Numbered from the stretch's first letter, positions 28,889 through 40,884 are shown. The stretch is DNA of 64,000 bases from Aliiroseovarius salicola (GCF_027891095.1 NZ_JAQIIO010000001.1:598501-662500); one strand, 5' to 3'. A program made the numbers and translations. The notes: generated by a model not told the origin, from the sequence alone.

Positions 28889-29448
28889 GTCACATCCTTG
28901 TAGGTGAAAGGGGAGGTGAAATCAGAGAAAGGCGGCGCATCTTGATCCTTCTCTGAAAGGAGGGGGGAGTTCCCAACCAACGGCCAATCAATTCCGCAAC
29001 TGTCCCATCGTACGGCCCCATCGTGTTGCGGAGAGTAGTGGTCAGTACATTTGTAAATTATCTCGCTATCCGGTTCGAGTGTCATGAAACCATGCAGAAA
29101 CCCTGAAGGGATCCAAAGTTGAACCCCATTCTCATAGCTGAGTTCCTCTGCGACCCAACTGCCATAGTTGGGTGACCCGCGACGCACATCTACCGCAACA
29201 TCAAAAATCTTACCACGGCCACAACGCACCAGTTTCCCCTGCGCGTGCGGAGGTGATTGAAAGTGTAGGCCGCGTATCGTTCCGATGTCATGGGACAACG
29301 AGTGGTTGTCCTGAACAAAATCCGGCAAATCCAGCCCCGCCTCGCTGAGTTTTTTTCGATTCCAGCTTTCCGAGAAAAAGCCGCGCTGGTCAATATACCG
29401 GGGCGGCGTGACCTTGTAGACGCCAGAAAGGGTCGTTTCTTCAATCAT
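28885..29448 (-). CDS. rfbC: dTDP-4-dehydrorhamnose 3,5-epimerase
   Basis: 187 aa cupin epimerase. Seen: [51 protein letters not shown] split over the barrel with the catalytic His, and [37 protein letters not shown]. Start at 29448 (MIEETTLSG); the longer frame adds 59 residues unlike the family. First gene of the six-gene rhamnose operon. Confidence 0.95.
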   Translation of the reverse strand: MIEETTLSGVYKVTPPRYIDQRGFFSESWNRKKLSEAGLDLPDFVQDNHSLSHDIGTIRGLHFQSPPHAQGKLVRCGRGKIFDVAVDVRRGSPNYGSWVAEELSYENGVQLWIPSGFLHGFMTLEPDSEIIYKCTDHYSPQHDGAVRWDSCGIDWPLVGNSPLLSEKDQDAPPFSDFTSPFTYKDVT

Positions 29449-29701
29449 TTTTGTGATCTGTTGCCTTGATGCGATTAGAGCTTGGCACAGTATTATCCGA
29501 ACTTCCTCAAAAGTAAAAAACAGTTGTCCAGAAGCGGTGGAATGTTGGTAAATTTTTTGCAAGTATAACCCACAGGACAACCTAGGGGTGTGTTTCTTGT
29601 TGCAGAAGATGTTAGAAAAAAACACGCTTGAATATGCTGAAACACAATTTGATGCTGGTGCTTCTATTCTTGATGCAAATATATTTTGCGCGGAGTGGGA
29701 A

Positions 29702-30463
29702 ATGAACCCGGCGCCGGTTCCTCATGATTTGCAGCGCAGTTCACACTCGAAAGCAGGGTTTTTACCGGGCCGAGCATTTCATTCCGCTCGGTTGGCATAT
29801 CGGCGTCTGTCTTATGCGTCGGGGCGGAAGATATCGCCCTTTACACTTTATGAAACTGAAAGTGTCATCTTCATTCACATCCCCAAAAATGCGGGAACTT
29901 TTGTCAATGGGATCGTATATCCAGGCATCTCTTCAAGCCGGTCCACCCACATTAACGCTCACCATTCCGTGCATTATCTCGCGAAACTCGATCCCATTCG
30001 CTTTGGGCGCCTTCCCAAGTTTGCAATCCTGCGCCACCCCGCCCAGCGTTTGCAGTCCGCGTTCAATTATTTGAAGTATCACTCGCCGTTTCAAACAGAT
30101 CGAGAGTTCGCTAGCAGGCACCTGTCGGGGTTTTCGGATTTTGACATGTTCTGTCGCAATGAAACGGAACAGGGGTTTGAAGCCTTCCTGTTTTGGCCAC
30201 ATTTTCAACCTCAGGTCAGTTTTCTATGCGACGCCACTGGGCGACTGTGCGTAGATGCCTTGACGACGCTTGAAATGATCTCGGAAGGGCTGCGATCTCT
30301 CGGGGATTGCTTTGGGAAAAACTGGGCATTGGAAAGCAACACCCTGGCGCCCGGCGATCACTGCCCCGAGGTCATGAGGCTTGTAGAGAAATATTATGCC
30401 AAGGATTTGAAGCTTTGGAGCGCAGTTCAGAATTCCGAGCAGCACTTTTGTTTGGTCCGGTAG
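29702..30463 (+). CDS. Sulfotransferase family 2-like protein
   Basis: 253 aa. The phosphosulfate-binding loop FIHIPKNAGTFVN (about residues 57-69) and the 3'-phosphate motif FAILRHPAQRLQSAFNYLK (about 105-122) are those of the carbohydrate sulfotransferase family whose consensus is FIHIPKTAG and RDP..R..S.Y. Cytoplasmic in bacteria, uses PAPS. Start at 29702 because GGAG is 6 bases upstream; the longer frame from GTG 29588 or ATG 29609 is less likely. Second sulfotransferase-like gene of the locus and unrelated in sequence to the first. Confidence 0.78.
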   Translation: MNPAPVPHDLQRSSHSKAGFLPGRAFHSARLAYRRLSYASGRKISPFTLYETESVIFIHIPKNAGTFVNGIVYPGISSSRSTHINAHHSVHYLAKLDPIRFGRLPKFAILRHPAQRLQSAFNYLKYHSPFQTDREFASRHLSGFSDFDMFCRNETEQGFEAFLFWPHFQPQVSFLCDATGRLCVDALTTLEMISEGLRSLGDCFGKNWALESNTLAPGDHCPEVMRLVEKYYAKDLKLWSAVQNSEQHFCLVR

Positions 30464-30477
30464 CTAGGCTGCTCCTG

Positions 30478-31002
30478 TTATTGGCACTTGGTGACGCCAA
30501 GGCGGACCAGCTCGCTGCCTTTTAGGCGCGCTATTTTGTAGATTTGATGCCGTGCTTTTTGCAGATACCAGGATTTGACCGACGCGGGGTAATACGCAGC
30601 GATCACCTTTGACCATTGGTCAAATTCCTCGGGTGACAGACGGGAGCCGAACCGGTGGGGGCCGTGAAATCCAAATGTGGTCCGGGACGAAACGCAGACA
30701 TTTTTCGCACCCAGAAACATTGTGCAGCTTGAGAGGCAAATTTGCCCACGAATTTCGACGCGTTGACCCAATGCGTTAATTCGCTGGATTTCATTGTGCC
30801 TCTCGCGCACGCTTCCTCCGTAGTCATTCCCAATAACGATGGTTGCACCCGGTTTGGGGGTGCGCGGCGTAAGGGCGATGGAGGGGTCTGCCCCTGTAAA
30901 AATAACTGCTGCGCATATTGCGAGCGTTTGCGATACTTTCAGTGCGGCACAGTTTTTTAACAAGCACGCAAAAATCGCGCGCCCAATCCATATGAACGTC
31001 AT
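30478..31002 (-). CDS. ClpP/crotonase-fold-like secreted protein
   Basis: 174 aa with an N-terminal hydrophobic signal or anchor (about residues 3-44). The mature part reads GNDYGGSVRERHNEIQRINALGQRVEIRGQICLSSCTMFLGAKNVCV..FGFHGPH, which resembles periplasmic ClpP-like proteins of the COG3904 kind: GGSV as oxyanion loop, Ser in CLSSC as possible nucleophile, and a His in FGFHGPH. Two cysteines flank the candidate Ser. Start at 31002 with GGGGGTG upstream. It lies between a sulfotransferase-like gene and the export gene; peptidase activity is only inferred. Confidence 0.62.
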   Translation of the reverse strand: MTFIWIGRAIFACLLKNCAALKVSQTLAICAAVIFTGADPSIALTPRTPKPGATIVIGNDYGGSVRERHNEIQRINALGQRVEIRGQICLSSCTMFLGAKNVCVSSRTTFGFHGPHRFGSRLSPEEFDQWSKVIAAYYPASVKSWYLQKARHQIYKIARLKGSELVRLGVTKCQ

Positions 31003-31172
31003 TGCATCACCCCCATGAAGCATCGAGTTGTCATTACCCTGTTGCGCCGACCCCTTACCGGCATGAACAGGAATAGAACATGGAAGTGCTAAGAAACGGT
31101 TGATCCGCCGATTTGCCGGCGTCACCTGTTTGGGATCCACCTCATTATCAAAACAGAACCATTGAGACGGGT

Positions 31173-32531
31173 TCAGTTTTGGGTTGCACTCACCCCCATG
31201 GTGATCAGTGATGGCGAAATCTGATCAATGGTCCTGCTCCAGCGTGTGACGGGTTGTTCGGCAACAAACACCACATCATTTGGGCGAAGCTCAAACCGGG
31301 CGGCCAAAGACAGGTTTGCCGCGTTTCGCAGGTCAATCTGCCAAGCGGTTAGGGCATCAAACTCCATCGGGTCCGTGGATCCCCTCAGCACATAAACGTG
31401 CCGTGGGTCAGCCGTCTTGATTGACAGCCCGTTTGCACCCTCAAAGAGGGCGTCTGCAAGACTTGCTTGTCGCTCAAGTGGGAGGGGCATGCGTCCTTGC
31501 TTTTGCACCTCACCGCTTAGATAGACATAGTCACGCTCAACGGCTCCGAGACGTGCCTTTTCAAGAAAGCTACCGCGTTGTTCGTCAAGCGCCGCCCGTT
31601 GGATCTCGATCTCAGCGCCCAGATTTTGCAGGGCAGCCCGGCGGTTGTTCTGGCGAAATTCAGCCAGTTGAATGTGCTGGCGGAAATAGGCTTCAGCGCG
31701 ATCAAGTGAATAGGCGTCATCAACAAACAGGCTATCTCCTTCCTGAAGGAAGACAGCGCCCAGTTTTGGGCTGGAATAGAGACTATCCAATGGGATTTGG
31801 TAGATGGTGCCAGCGCGATATAGCCTGACAGAAGTGAAATCCGTGGTTCTTCCTGTGACCCCACCTGCCTGCGCGAGTGCCTGTTTCAGCTCCAAAGGGG
31901 CAAGGGTGATTGGTAGGACGCCCGGCCGCGCCACCGCTCCGCCAATTGCGATTTTCTTTGAGTTGAACTCAGCGATCTCGAGGCTAAATGTCGGCTCGAT
32001 CTGCGCTTTGACAAGATGCTGAAAGACCTGCGCCTCTGCTTCTTCCAGCGTCAGGTCAGCAATTTCGACACGCCCGGCAGAGGCTATCGCGATGCTGCCA
32101 TCATCCTGAACCGTGTACCCCTGTCGACTGATTTGTGCAGCCAGAAGACCCGAAAGCTGTTCGGCAGATGTTGAGGATGGAGTAGCCAGCAGCACAACAT
32201 CCCCAATTCCAATTCGATAGGGTGTGGGGTTGGTTGCGGGTGGAAGGCGGGTTTCCAATGACGGCGGCCGAACTTCGGCGGTATAGACCGGGTCAGGTGC
32301 AATGCCCCCGGTGCGCAATCCGCTTCCACCGTTGGCAGTTTGATGAAACGCTGCGGGCAACGTTCTGGGGGTATAGCTCTGTCGATTGGCCAACAGGATA
32401 TTCTGCGCCGTGATCGGCAGAACGCGAACCTTTGCAGTATCCGTCGTGCCAGGAATGACGCGCGAGCTGTGGTAAGCAGCGCCACAAGATGACAATGCGC
32501 AGAGAGCAAGGGCAATTACATAGTGCTTCAA
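31173..32531 (-). CDS. Wza-like polysaccharide export lipoprotein
   Basis: 452 aa outer-membrane exporter. Signal peptide ends in lipobox LSSC (Cys16). Poly_export domain around residues 100-190 (YRIGIGDVVLLATPSS..AIASAGRVEIADLTLEEAEAQVFQHL), then SLBB-type repeats (IAIGGAVARPGVLPITLAPLELKQALAQAGG; VYLSGEVQKQGRMPLPLERQASLADALFEGANG) and a C-terminal part with RPNDVVFVAEQP. Together with the Wzc-like protein it forms the envelope channel for the polymer. Confidence 0.92.
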   Translation of the reverse strand: MKHYVIALALCALSSCGAAYHSSRVIPGTTDTAKVRVLPITAQNILLANRQSYTPRTLPAAFHQTANGGSGLRTGGIAPDPVYTAEVRPPSLETRLPPATNPTPYRIGIGDVVLLATPSSTSAEQLSGLLAAQISRQGYTVQDDGSIAIASAGRVEIADLTLEEAEAQVFQHLVKAQIEPTFSLEIAEFNSKKIAIGGAVARPGVLPITLAPLELKQALAQAGGVTGRTTDFTSVRLYRAGTIYQIPLDSLYSSPKLGAVFLQEGDSLFVDDAYSLDRAEAYFRQHIQLAEFRQNNRRAALQNLGAEIEIQRAALDEQRGSFLEKARLGAVERDYVYLSGEVQKQGRMPLPLERQASLADALFEGANGLSIKTADPRHVYVLRGSTDPMEFDALTAWQIDLRNAANLSLAARFELRPNDVVFVAEQPVTRWSRTIDQISPSLITMGVSATQN

Positions 32532-32614
32532 CGGTTTGTCCCCTTTGTCTTTCCGCCGTGGCTTTCTTCAGGAAGCAGCATGCGCCACGTCATTTGCCCT
32601 CAGGCGAGTTGCAT

Positions 32615-32887
32615 CTACTTTTTATTTGTGGATGTGGTTGAGGTTGCTGCTCCGCCGCGTGCAGCCGTTGCAATGGCCAGACCTCCGACTGCCCCCAAAA
32701 CAGGACCAATACCGAATATGAAGTTCTGTGCGTCACCCACGGGAGGCAGGTTTAGATTTTCCACCTGATTGACCTCTGCACAGTCCTGTATTGCCGGATC
32801 GCAGTTTTGAGGTGCCTCTTGTTGTGCGCTGGCTTTGCCTGTTGAGCAGGTCAGCGCAACGATCAGAAATGATGTCGTGTAGCGCAT
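32615..32887 (-). CDS. Small secreted glycine/alanine-rich protein, unknown function
   Basis: 90 aa. Signal peptide (MRYTTSFLIVALTCSTGKASA, cleavage before QQEAP). The mature part has two close cysteines (NCDPAIQDC) and then a hydrophobic glycine-rich segment FGIGPVLGAVGGLAIATAARGG (about 59-80). Not recognised. Lies between the wza-like and wzc-like genes on the same strand, 83 bases before wza, so it is probably cotranscribed with the exporter. Confidence 0.6.
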   Translation of the reverse strand: MRYTTSFLIVALTCSTGKASAQQEAPQNCDPAIQDCAEVNQVENLNLPPVGDAQNFIFGIGPVLGAVGGLAIATAARGGAATSTTSTNKK

Positions 32888-33061
32888 GGAGGCGTCCTTT
32901 TCCCTAACTGCGAGTGAGTAGTGCCATGGCTTGACAGTGCAATAGACGGTACTCGCCCTATAGTATAGTTATGAAAGTCTGAAAAAGGCAATCTACATTC
33001 CAGAAATACCTTTATTCATTGGCAGTAAACACCGATGTTCCCGAGGAGACATAATGGATTT

Positions 33062-35245
33062 TCAGTTCGTATAATATTTACTCTTTAAACCATTGATTGC
33101 GCCATAAGAGTTCCCATAACCGTATTTACTCATCATCTTCACATTGATCTGATTAAGAACAATCCCATCGACGTTCTGGCCAATTGAGGTGAACATGCCT
33201 ATGGCGTCCGCAACTTGTCCCCTCGTCGTGGAATTCCAGTGAACGGTTAACAGGATAAGATCGGCCAATGGTGAGATAATGCGCGCGTCAGGAACTATCA
33301 GCGCTGGGGGCGTGTCAATAATGATGTGGTCATAATGGGTACGGGCAGTTTCCAAAAAACTCTCGAACGACTCAGAGGATAAGACGTCAGCAGCATTCAC
33401 ATTGCTGGGTTCGCTGAGAAGTATGTCCGCCCCCACCATCTGGTCTTTTACGACGGCGTCCTCCAGCTCGGCCTCTTTTGACAGGACACTCATCAGCCCG
33501 CGTTTGACGGGTGTTTCGAGATACTGGCGGAACGCCAGTCGCCGCAGATCCCCCTCAACCAGCAAGACAGTCTTGCCCAATCCAACCAAGTTGTTTGCAA
33601 GTGCAAACGTAACAGTGGTCTTGCCTTCATCGGGGATGGATGATGTTGACATGATCACCTGTGGCGCCTCATTGAATTTTGACAGCAGGACAGATGTCCG
33701 CAAGTTGCGCACCGCTTCTGCGGCGGCGGATGTGGGTTTTTCATCGAGATACTTCAGGGCTTCTTCGCGTGTTTTGGCACGAATAAGGGGAATCTGTCCC
33801 ATGACGGGAATGCTGGTTTCGGCCTCCAGTTCTGCGGCGCTTCGATAATTGTTCTGAGCGGCCTCAAGGAAAAGGGCTCCGCCGCTGCCGACGATCAAGC
33901 CTGCCAAAGCTGAGACAATCAATATGATCCCAACCCGAGGCTCGGAGGCGGTTGCAGGTACAACTGCGTTAGACAGAACACGGCTTTCAGGTTGGTGAAT
34001 CCCCTCCTGCGCAGAGGCCTCTTTGAGGCGGCTCAGGAAATGTTCATAGAGCAGACGATTGGCTTCGGCGTCCCGCGCCAGCTGTTGTAAATGGATCAGA
34101 TCGTTGCTCTGCACAGCTATCTGGTTTTCAAGCGTACCCAGACTGCTTTCTATCGTAGAAATATTCGCCCTTGCGCGCATTGCGTTTTGATCGGTGCGCG
34201 CAAGCAGCGTCGCATAGCGTCTGGTGAATTCTTTTGACTGCCCCTCGGTCTGAAAAATCCGCGTCAGCCGATCATCCTGCGCTGCGATCAGCATTTCACT
34301 TGCATCCGCTGATTGCGCGGCATTCATTCTGTCAGATCGCGCACCGGCATTGGACAAGTCATTTTGAGCGGACTGTAAACGTGCGCGCATGTCCTTCAAT
34401 TGGCGCTCCAGCATCAAAACGTTTTCGCGGCTTACGACATCCGTCTGTGAGGAAAACGCGGCAACCTTGGTCTCAGCCTGTTCGAGCTGGAGTTTTAAAT
34501 CAGCAACCCTTTGGCTGAGCCATTCCGAGGCCTCCCGTGTGGCCTCGTAACGCATATCCATTTTATAGCGGATGTATTGGGCGGCAATCTGATCTGCCAA
34601 GATGGCGGATTTGGCCGGGCTTTCACTTTGAACTGTGATTTGAAGCACATCGGTTTTTGGCAGATTGCGCGCCGTCATCGCGTGTAACAAACCATTGATC
34701 GCGCGTTCTTCGGATTTTGCAGATGTATGGTCTTCCGGGGCCTGCCCGGCAACAAACGCCCTTATTCTCATAGCAATTCCCGCTGGGCGTAGTGCTGGAT
34801 TGAACTCGGGATCCTCAGACAGGTTTTCAGCCCGGACCACACGTTGCAGCAGGCGGCGGCTTTTCAGAATTTCCACTTCGGTGTTTATCGCGTGGCTATC
34901 TGCTCCAAACCCGGGCAAGGCAACGCCCAGATCCACAATCTGGCGCCCCGAAGTGTCCAGCAAGAGCACGCTTGTCGCCTGAAATTTCGGAGTTGCGACT
35001 GAACTGACATAAATCCAGCCCATCACCAGAAACACAATCATTGCCGCTCCGATGATCGTTTTGTTGCGCCAAAAAACTTTGAACAGAGCCCCAACATCAA
35101 TCACATCATAGTCCGACCTTTTGGGGGCAGACTGTATGGCTTCAAAGCATGTGGGGCGGTTCATAAGAGCATCCGGCTGTTTGGGATCACTGTTTTGTAA
35201 CGCGATCGAAAGCTTCACCACAACAAAAAGTTGTGCAAATGGCAT
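33062..35245 (-). CDS. Wzc-like polysaccharide co-polymerase with tyrosine autokinase domain
   Basis: 727 aa. N-terminal Wzz domain with first membrane helix (about residues 64-82), a long periplasmic coiled-coil region (about 225-430), a second helix (about 462-482), and a cytoplasmic BY-kinase domain: Walker A SSIPDEGKTTVTFALA, Walker A' VLLVEGDLRR, Walker B IIIDTPPALIVPDA. The C-terminus has a tyrosine cluster (KYGYGNSYGAINGLKSKYYTN split) for autophosphorylation. It controls chain length and export. An internal ATG at 35164 is an alternative start. No Wzb-type tyrosine phosphatase is seen in the window. Confidence 0.93.
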   Translation of the reverse strand: MPFAQLFVVVKLSIALQNSDPKQPDALMNRPTCFEAIQSAPKRSDYDVIDVGALFKVFWRNKTIIGAAMIVFLVMGWIYVSSVATPKFQATSVLLLDTSGRQIVDLGVALPGFGADSHAINTEVEILKSRRLLQRVVRAENLSEDPEFNPALRPAGIAMRIRAFVAGQAPEDHTSAKSEERAINGLLHAMTARNLPKTDVLQITVQSESPAKSAILADQIAAQYIRYKMDMRYEATREASEWLSQRVADLKLQLEQAETKVAAFSSQTDVVSRENVLMLERQLKDMRARLQSAQNDLSNAGARSDRMNAAQSADASEMLIAAQDDRLTRIFQTEGQSKEFTRRYATLLARTDQNAMRARANISTIESSLGTLENQIAVQSNDLIHLQQLARDAEANRLLYEHFLSRLKEASAQEGIHQPESRVLSNAVVPATASEPRVGIILIVSALAGLIVGSGGALFLEAAQNNYRSAAELEAETSIPVMGQIPLIRAKTREEALKYLDEKPTSAAAEAVRNLRTSVLLSKFNEAPQVIMSTSSIPDEGKTTVTFALANNLVGLGKTVLLVEGDLRRLAFRQYLETPVKRGLMSVLSKEAELEDAVVKDQMVGADILLSEPSNVNAADVLSSESFESFLETARTHYDHIIIDTPPALIVPDARIISPLADLILLTVHWNSTTRGQVADAIGMFTSIGQNVDGIVLNQINVKMMSKYGYGNSYGAINGLKSKYYTN

Positions 35246-35432
35246 GATGCACCCGCAAGGGGTGATTGAGGGGGTTTCCCAATGTTGATGCCCATGGGCA
35301 ATAATGGCATTCCGTCGAGATCACTGAGAAATTCAAACTGCTGGCAAGCCACCGGGAAACTCCTCTCTGGTTTCAGTCACGGATCGGTGCTAATCCCTCA
35401 TACGATTGAAAGACTGCGAGAGGCGAGAAGAT

Positions 35433-37268
35433 ATGCCAGCTTACCGTTCTAGAACGTCGACCCATGGTCGCAACATGGCGGGCGCGCGTGGATTGTGGCG
35501 CGCAACCGGGATGAAAGATGATGATTTCGGCAAGCCGATTGTCGCCATCGTGAACTCCTTCACCCAGTTTGTACCGGGCCACGTGCACCTAAAGGATCTC
35601 GGCCAGATGGTCGCCCGAGAGGTCGAGGCCGCTGGCGGGGTTGCCAAGGAATTCAACACGATCGCCGTGGATGATGGTATCGCCATGGGCCATGACGGGA
35701 TGCTCTATTCGCTGCCTTCGCGCGAAGTGATCGCGGACAGCGTGGAATACATGGTCAATGCCCATTGCGCTGACGCCATGGTCTGTATCTCGAATTGCGA
35801 CAAGATCACCCCCGGCATGCTGATGGCCGCTATGCGCCTGAATATCCCGGTGATCTTTGTGTCCGGTGGTCCGATGGAAGCAGGCAAGATTGATATTGCC
35901 GATCTGGACATGAACAAGATTGACCTCGTTGATGCCATGGTTGCAGCGGCAGACGACAAATTCACCGACGAGCAGGTCCAGCATATTGAAGAAAACGCTT
36001 GCCCGACCTGCGGGTCGTGTTCAGGCATGTTCACTGCGAACTCGATGAACTGCCTGGCTGAGGCGCTGGGCCTGGCGCTGCCGGGCAATGGCTCGACCCT
36101 GGCCACCCACGCGGATCGTAAAGGTCTGTTCTTGGAAGCGGGTCGCAAGATCGTCGAGATCACCAAGCGGCACTATCAGGACGAAGAAAAAGGCCTGTTG
36201 CCGCGTGAAATCGCGACCTTCGAAGCCTTTGAAAACGCAATGTCGCTGGACATCGCCATGGGCGGATCAACCAACACCGTGCTGCACCTTCTGGCCATTG
36301 CCAACGAGGGTGAAGTCGATTTCGACATGTCTCACATGGACCGTCTGTCGCGCAAAGTACCCTGCCTCTGCAAGGTCGCGCCGAACATCCACAACGTCCA
36401 CATGGAAGACGTGCACCGCGCCGGTGGTATCTTCTCGATTCTTGGTGAGCTGTCGCGCGCCGGGCTTTTGCACAACGATTGCTCCACCGTGCATTCCAGC
36501 ACCATGGGCGAAGCGATTGCCAAATGGGACATTAAAGTTGCCAACAATCCCGAAGCGGAAAGCTTGTTCAAAGCGGCTCCGGGCGGCGTGCGCACCACAA
36601 AGGCGTTTTCGACCGAGAACCGCTTTAAGGAACTCGACACCGACCGCGAAGGCGGCGTGATCCGCTCGGCAGAACACGCGTTCTCGAAAGATGGCGGTCT
36701 GGCCGTGCTCTTTGGCAACATCGCATTGGACGGTTGCATTGTGAAAACTGCGGGTGTGGATGAAAGCGTCCTCAAATTCACCGGCACCGCCCATGTCTGC
36801 GAAAGCCAGGACGCCGCCGTGAACAACATCCTGACTGGCAAGGTCAAGGAAGGCGACGTGGTTGTCATCCGCTACGAAGGTCCGCGCGGTGGTCCGGGGA
36901 TGCAGGAAATGCTCTACCCGACCAGCTATCTGAAATCGAAGGGTCTGGGCAAAGCCTGTGCGCTTCTGACAGACGGTCGCTTCTCGGGCGGCACCTCGGG
37001 CCTGTCGATTGGCCACGCTTCGCCGGAAGCGGCCGAAGGTGGTGCCATTGGTTTGGTTCAGGACGGCGATAAGATCGAGATCGACATCCCGAACCGCACC
37101 ATCAACCTCGCTGTCTCAGACGATGAACTGGCTGCCCGCCGCAAAGTGCAGGATGAAAAAGGCTGGAAACCCGTCGAGCCACGCAAGCGCAAAGTGTCCA
37201 AGGCGCTGAAGGCCTATGCGATGTTGGCCTCATCCGCTGCAAAAGGTGCGGTGCGTGTGATCGACTGA
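35433..37268 (+). CDS. ilvD: Dihydroxy-acid dehydratase
   Basis: 611 aa. Third step of valine and isoleucine synthesis: dihydroxy-acid to 2-keto acid. Seen: [19 protein letters not shown] at the N-terminus, cluster cysteines in CISNCDK and [52 protein letters not shown]. Start at 35433 with AGGCGAG upstream. Codon use is strongly GC-biased in comparison with the polysaccharide genes, as for a highly expressed core gene. Terminator at 37292. Confidence 0.96.
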   Translation: MPAYRSRTSTHGRNMAGARGLWRATGMKDDDFGKPIVAIVNSFTQFVPGHVHLKDLGQMVAREVEAAGGVAKEFNTIAVDDGIAMGHDGMLYSLPSREVIADSVEYMVNAHCADAMVCISNCDKITPGMLMAAMRLNIPVIFVSGGPMEAGKIDIADLDMNKIDLVDAMVAAADDKFTDEQVQHIEENACPTCGSCSGMFTANSMNCLAEALGLALPGNGSTLATHADRKGLFLEAGRKIVEITKRHYQDEEKGLLPREIATFEAFENAMSLDIAMGGSTNTVLHLLAIANEGEVDFDMSHMDRLSRKVPCLCKVAPNIHNVHMEDVHRAGGIFSILGELSRAGLLHNDCSTVHSSTMGEAIAKWDIKVANNPEAESLFKAAPGGVRTTKAFSTENRFKELDTDREGGVIRSAEHAFSKDGGLAVLFGNIALDGCIVKTAGVDESVLKFTGTAHVCESQDAAVNNILTGKVKEGDVVVIRYEGPRGGPGMQEMLYPTSYLKSKGLGKACALLTDGRFSGGTSGLSIGHASPEAAEGGAIGLVQDGDKIEIDIPNRTINLAVSDDELAARRKVQDEKGWKPVEPRKRKVSKALKAYAMLASSAAKGAVRVID

Positions 37269-37291
37269 TCTGGTCGGCACGCTGAAATGAT

Positions 37292-37321
37292 AAAGGGCGG
37301 GAATACTCCCCGCCCTTTTTT
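37292..37321 (+). terminator. Intrinsic terminator of ilvD
   Basis: Stem AAAGGGCGGG / CCCGCCCTTT with a 7-base loop followed by a T-run. 24 bases after the ilvD stop. Confidence 0.9.
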
Positions 37322-37367
37322 CTTGCTGAAAATACCTCACGGGGGTCTGGGGGTGTGAAACCCCCAG
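37316..37367 (+). repeat. Terminator-linked repeat element, copy B
   Basis: T6-CTTGCTGAAAATACCTC (37316-37338), then a G-run and the 8-bp hairpin CTGGGGGT-gtgaa-ACCCCCAG (37347-37367). Shares its core with the element at 5163-5221 and overlaps the T-run of the ilvD terminator. Confidence 0.6.
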
Positions 37368-37373
37368 CTAACC

Positions 37374-39226
<1,853 letters not shown>

Positions 39227-40084
39227 ATGGGTGGATCGCAACTTGAAAATTTGCCTCTGGATTGGGTGCGTGCGTTTGAAGCTGCTGCGCGAACCGGGAG
39301 CTTTACCAATGCCGCGCGTGAGACGGGACTGACGCAAGCAGCGATCAGTCAGCGGATCGCGCAGCTTGAGACGCGATTGGGGGTGCGGCTTTTCATCCGT
39401 CGGGCACGTGGGGTGGTGCTTTCGGTTGAGGGAGAGGCCTGGCTGCCCTATGTCAGCCATGGTCTGACGACCCTTGACCAAAGCGCAGAGGAACTCTTTG
39501 GTATCCGCCGAAAGACGATCACCCTGTCAGCCAGCGCTTCGATGCTTGCCCATTGGATCGCGCCCCGGCTGGCGGGGATACAGATGCCAGGGGATGCACA
39601 GATAACCTGCCAAACCATGGTGCTAAGCGGCGAGGATTCACGTGAAGCTCCGATGGTGCGGGTGCGTTACGGTGATGGGTCCGGGCCAGAACCGTTCAAA
39701 GCGCAATTGTTTAACGAAGCCTTGTCGCCTGTTTGTGCGCCTGGGCTTATGCGGTCCGCAACGCGCTGGCAGGATTTACCAAGATTGGCGGTGTCTGGGC
39801 CTCGTGCTGGTTGGCAGGAATGGTCGCGCAAGACCGGGGATCCCTCTACGCCGGTGCCGCAACTTCGATTTGACACATTCACGGCGGCACTGGCGGCCGC
39901 AAGGGCCGGGGCTGGGGTGCTTCTGGCGTCGCTGCCTCTGATCTACGAAGATTTTGATGCAGAGCGGTTGATCCGCCTTTCAGACCGGGCGCTTCGACCC
40001 GCGGAAAGCTATTGGATGTTTGCCGGAAAACCCGCAGTGAGCAAGAAGCATTGGACGGCGTTGACCGCCGCCCTGTGTTCGTAG
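39227..40084 (+). CDS. LysR-family transcriptional regulator
   Basis: 285 aa. N-terminal helix-turn-helix (about 13-70): LDWVRAFEAAARTGSFTNAARETGLTQAAISQRIAQLETRLGVRLFIR, of the GcvA/AmpR-like subgroup. The C-terminal effector domain is complete. Divergent from the tmpAB-like pair, which makes these the likely targets, with a phosphonate or betaine as the possible inducer. Start at ATG 39227; an in-frame GTG four codons earlier is possible. Confidence 0.88.
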   Translation: MGGSQLENLPLDWVRAFEAAARTGSFTNAARETGLTQAAISQRIAQLETRLGVRLFIRRARGVVLSVEGEAWLPYVSHGLTTLDQSAEELFGIRRKTITLSASASMLAHWIAPRLAGIQMPGDAQITCQTMVLSGEDSREAPMVRVRYGDGSGPEPFKAQLFNEALSPVCAPGLMRSATRWQDLPRLAVSGPRAGWQEWSRKTGDPSTPVPQLRFDTFTAALAAARAGAGVLLASLPLIYEDFDAERLIRLSDRALRPAESYWMFAGKPAVSKKHWTALTAALCS

Positions 40085-40097
40085 ATTTGCGATCTGG

Positions 40098-40871
40098 TCA
40101 CGGGTCCGGGCGGAAATTCGGAGCACGTTTTTCGACAAATGCTGCCATGCCCTCTTTTTGCGCATGGGTTGCGAACAGCGAATGAAACACGCGTCGTTCC
40201 CACAAAAGCCCTTCGGCAAGCGATAGCTCCTCGGCGCGGTTCACCGCCTCGCGCGCGACCTGTGCCACCGGTTTGGCGTACCCGGCGATGGTCGCAGCTT
40301 CTTTCATCACATGGTCCATGATCTCAGCATCGGGGATAACCTGTGCCACCAGCCCACACTCAAGCGCTTCTGCGGCGTCGATCATCCGGCCGGTCAGGTG
40401 CAATTGCATCGACTTCGCGCGACCGATCAGTTTGGTCATGCGCTGGGTGCCGCCAATCCCTGCAATCACACCCAGTTTGATTTCTGGCTGACCGAATTTC
40501 GCGGTGTCGCTGGCAATAATATAGTCGCACATCATGGCAAGCTCACACCCGCCACCCAAAGCGAAACCACGCACGGCGGCAATCTTGGGCGTGCGGAACT
40601 TGGCAAAGATTTCCCATTCTGCAAAAAAGTCGATCTCGGCCATTTCGTCATAACTCTTGTCCGACATTTCCTTGATGTCGGCGCCTGCTGCAAAGGCCTT
40701 TTCGCTACCGGTCAACACAAAGCACCCCACGCTTGGATCGCGATCCAGTGGGGCCAGTTCTTGGATGATCTCGCGGGCCAGCGCCGAGTTTAGCGCGTTG
40801 AGTTGTTTGGGGCGGTTCAAGGTAACCAGAACCACGCGACCTTCGCGGGTGATGGTGATGTTTTCGGGCAT
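40098..40871 (-). CDS. Enoyl-CoA hydratase (crotonase family)
   Basis: 257 aa. Hydrates trans-2-enoyl-CoA to (S)-3-hydroxyacyl-CoA. Seen: LNRPKQLNALN, oxyanion GSEKAFAAGADIKEM and GGGCELAM, and catalytic Glu pair in GGCELAMM and GQPEIKLGVIAGIGGTQRM. Third gene in the phaC-phaZ-hydratase operon (13 bases from phaZ), which suggests a role in degrading monomers released from polyhydroxyalkanoate or supplying acyl-CoA, though it is not the (R)-specific PhaJ type. Confidence 0.9.
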   Translation of the reverse strand: MPENITITREGRVVLVTLNRPKQLNALNSALAREIIQELAPLDRDPSVGCFVLTGSEKAFAAGADIKEMSDKSYDEMAEIDFFAEWEIFAKFRTPKIAAVRGFALGGGCELAMMCDYIIASDTAKFGQPEIKLGVIAGIGGTQRMTKLIGRAKSMQLHLTGRMIDAAEALECGLVAQVIPDAEIMDHVMKEAATIAGYAKPVAQVAREAVNRAEELSLAEGLLWERRVFHSLFATHAQKEGMAAFVEKRAPNFRPDP

Positions 40872-40884
40872 GAAAATTCCTGTA

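Noticed and set aside
35282-35452. 56-codon frame ahead of ilvD, possible leader peptide
   Set aside because: It overlaps the ilvD start and is not rich in Leu, Ile or Val codons as an attenuation leader would be. I saw no pairing of terminator and antiterminator hairpins.
36267-37016. 249-residue open frame on the minus strand inside ilvD
   Set aside because: Mirror of the codon bias of ilvD. The plus-strand product is a complete, conserved enzyme and the reverse frame shows no known motif.
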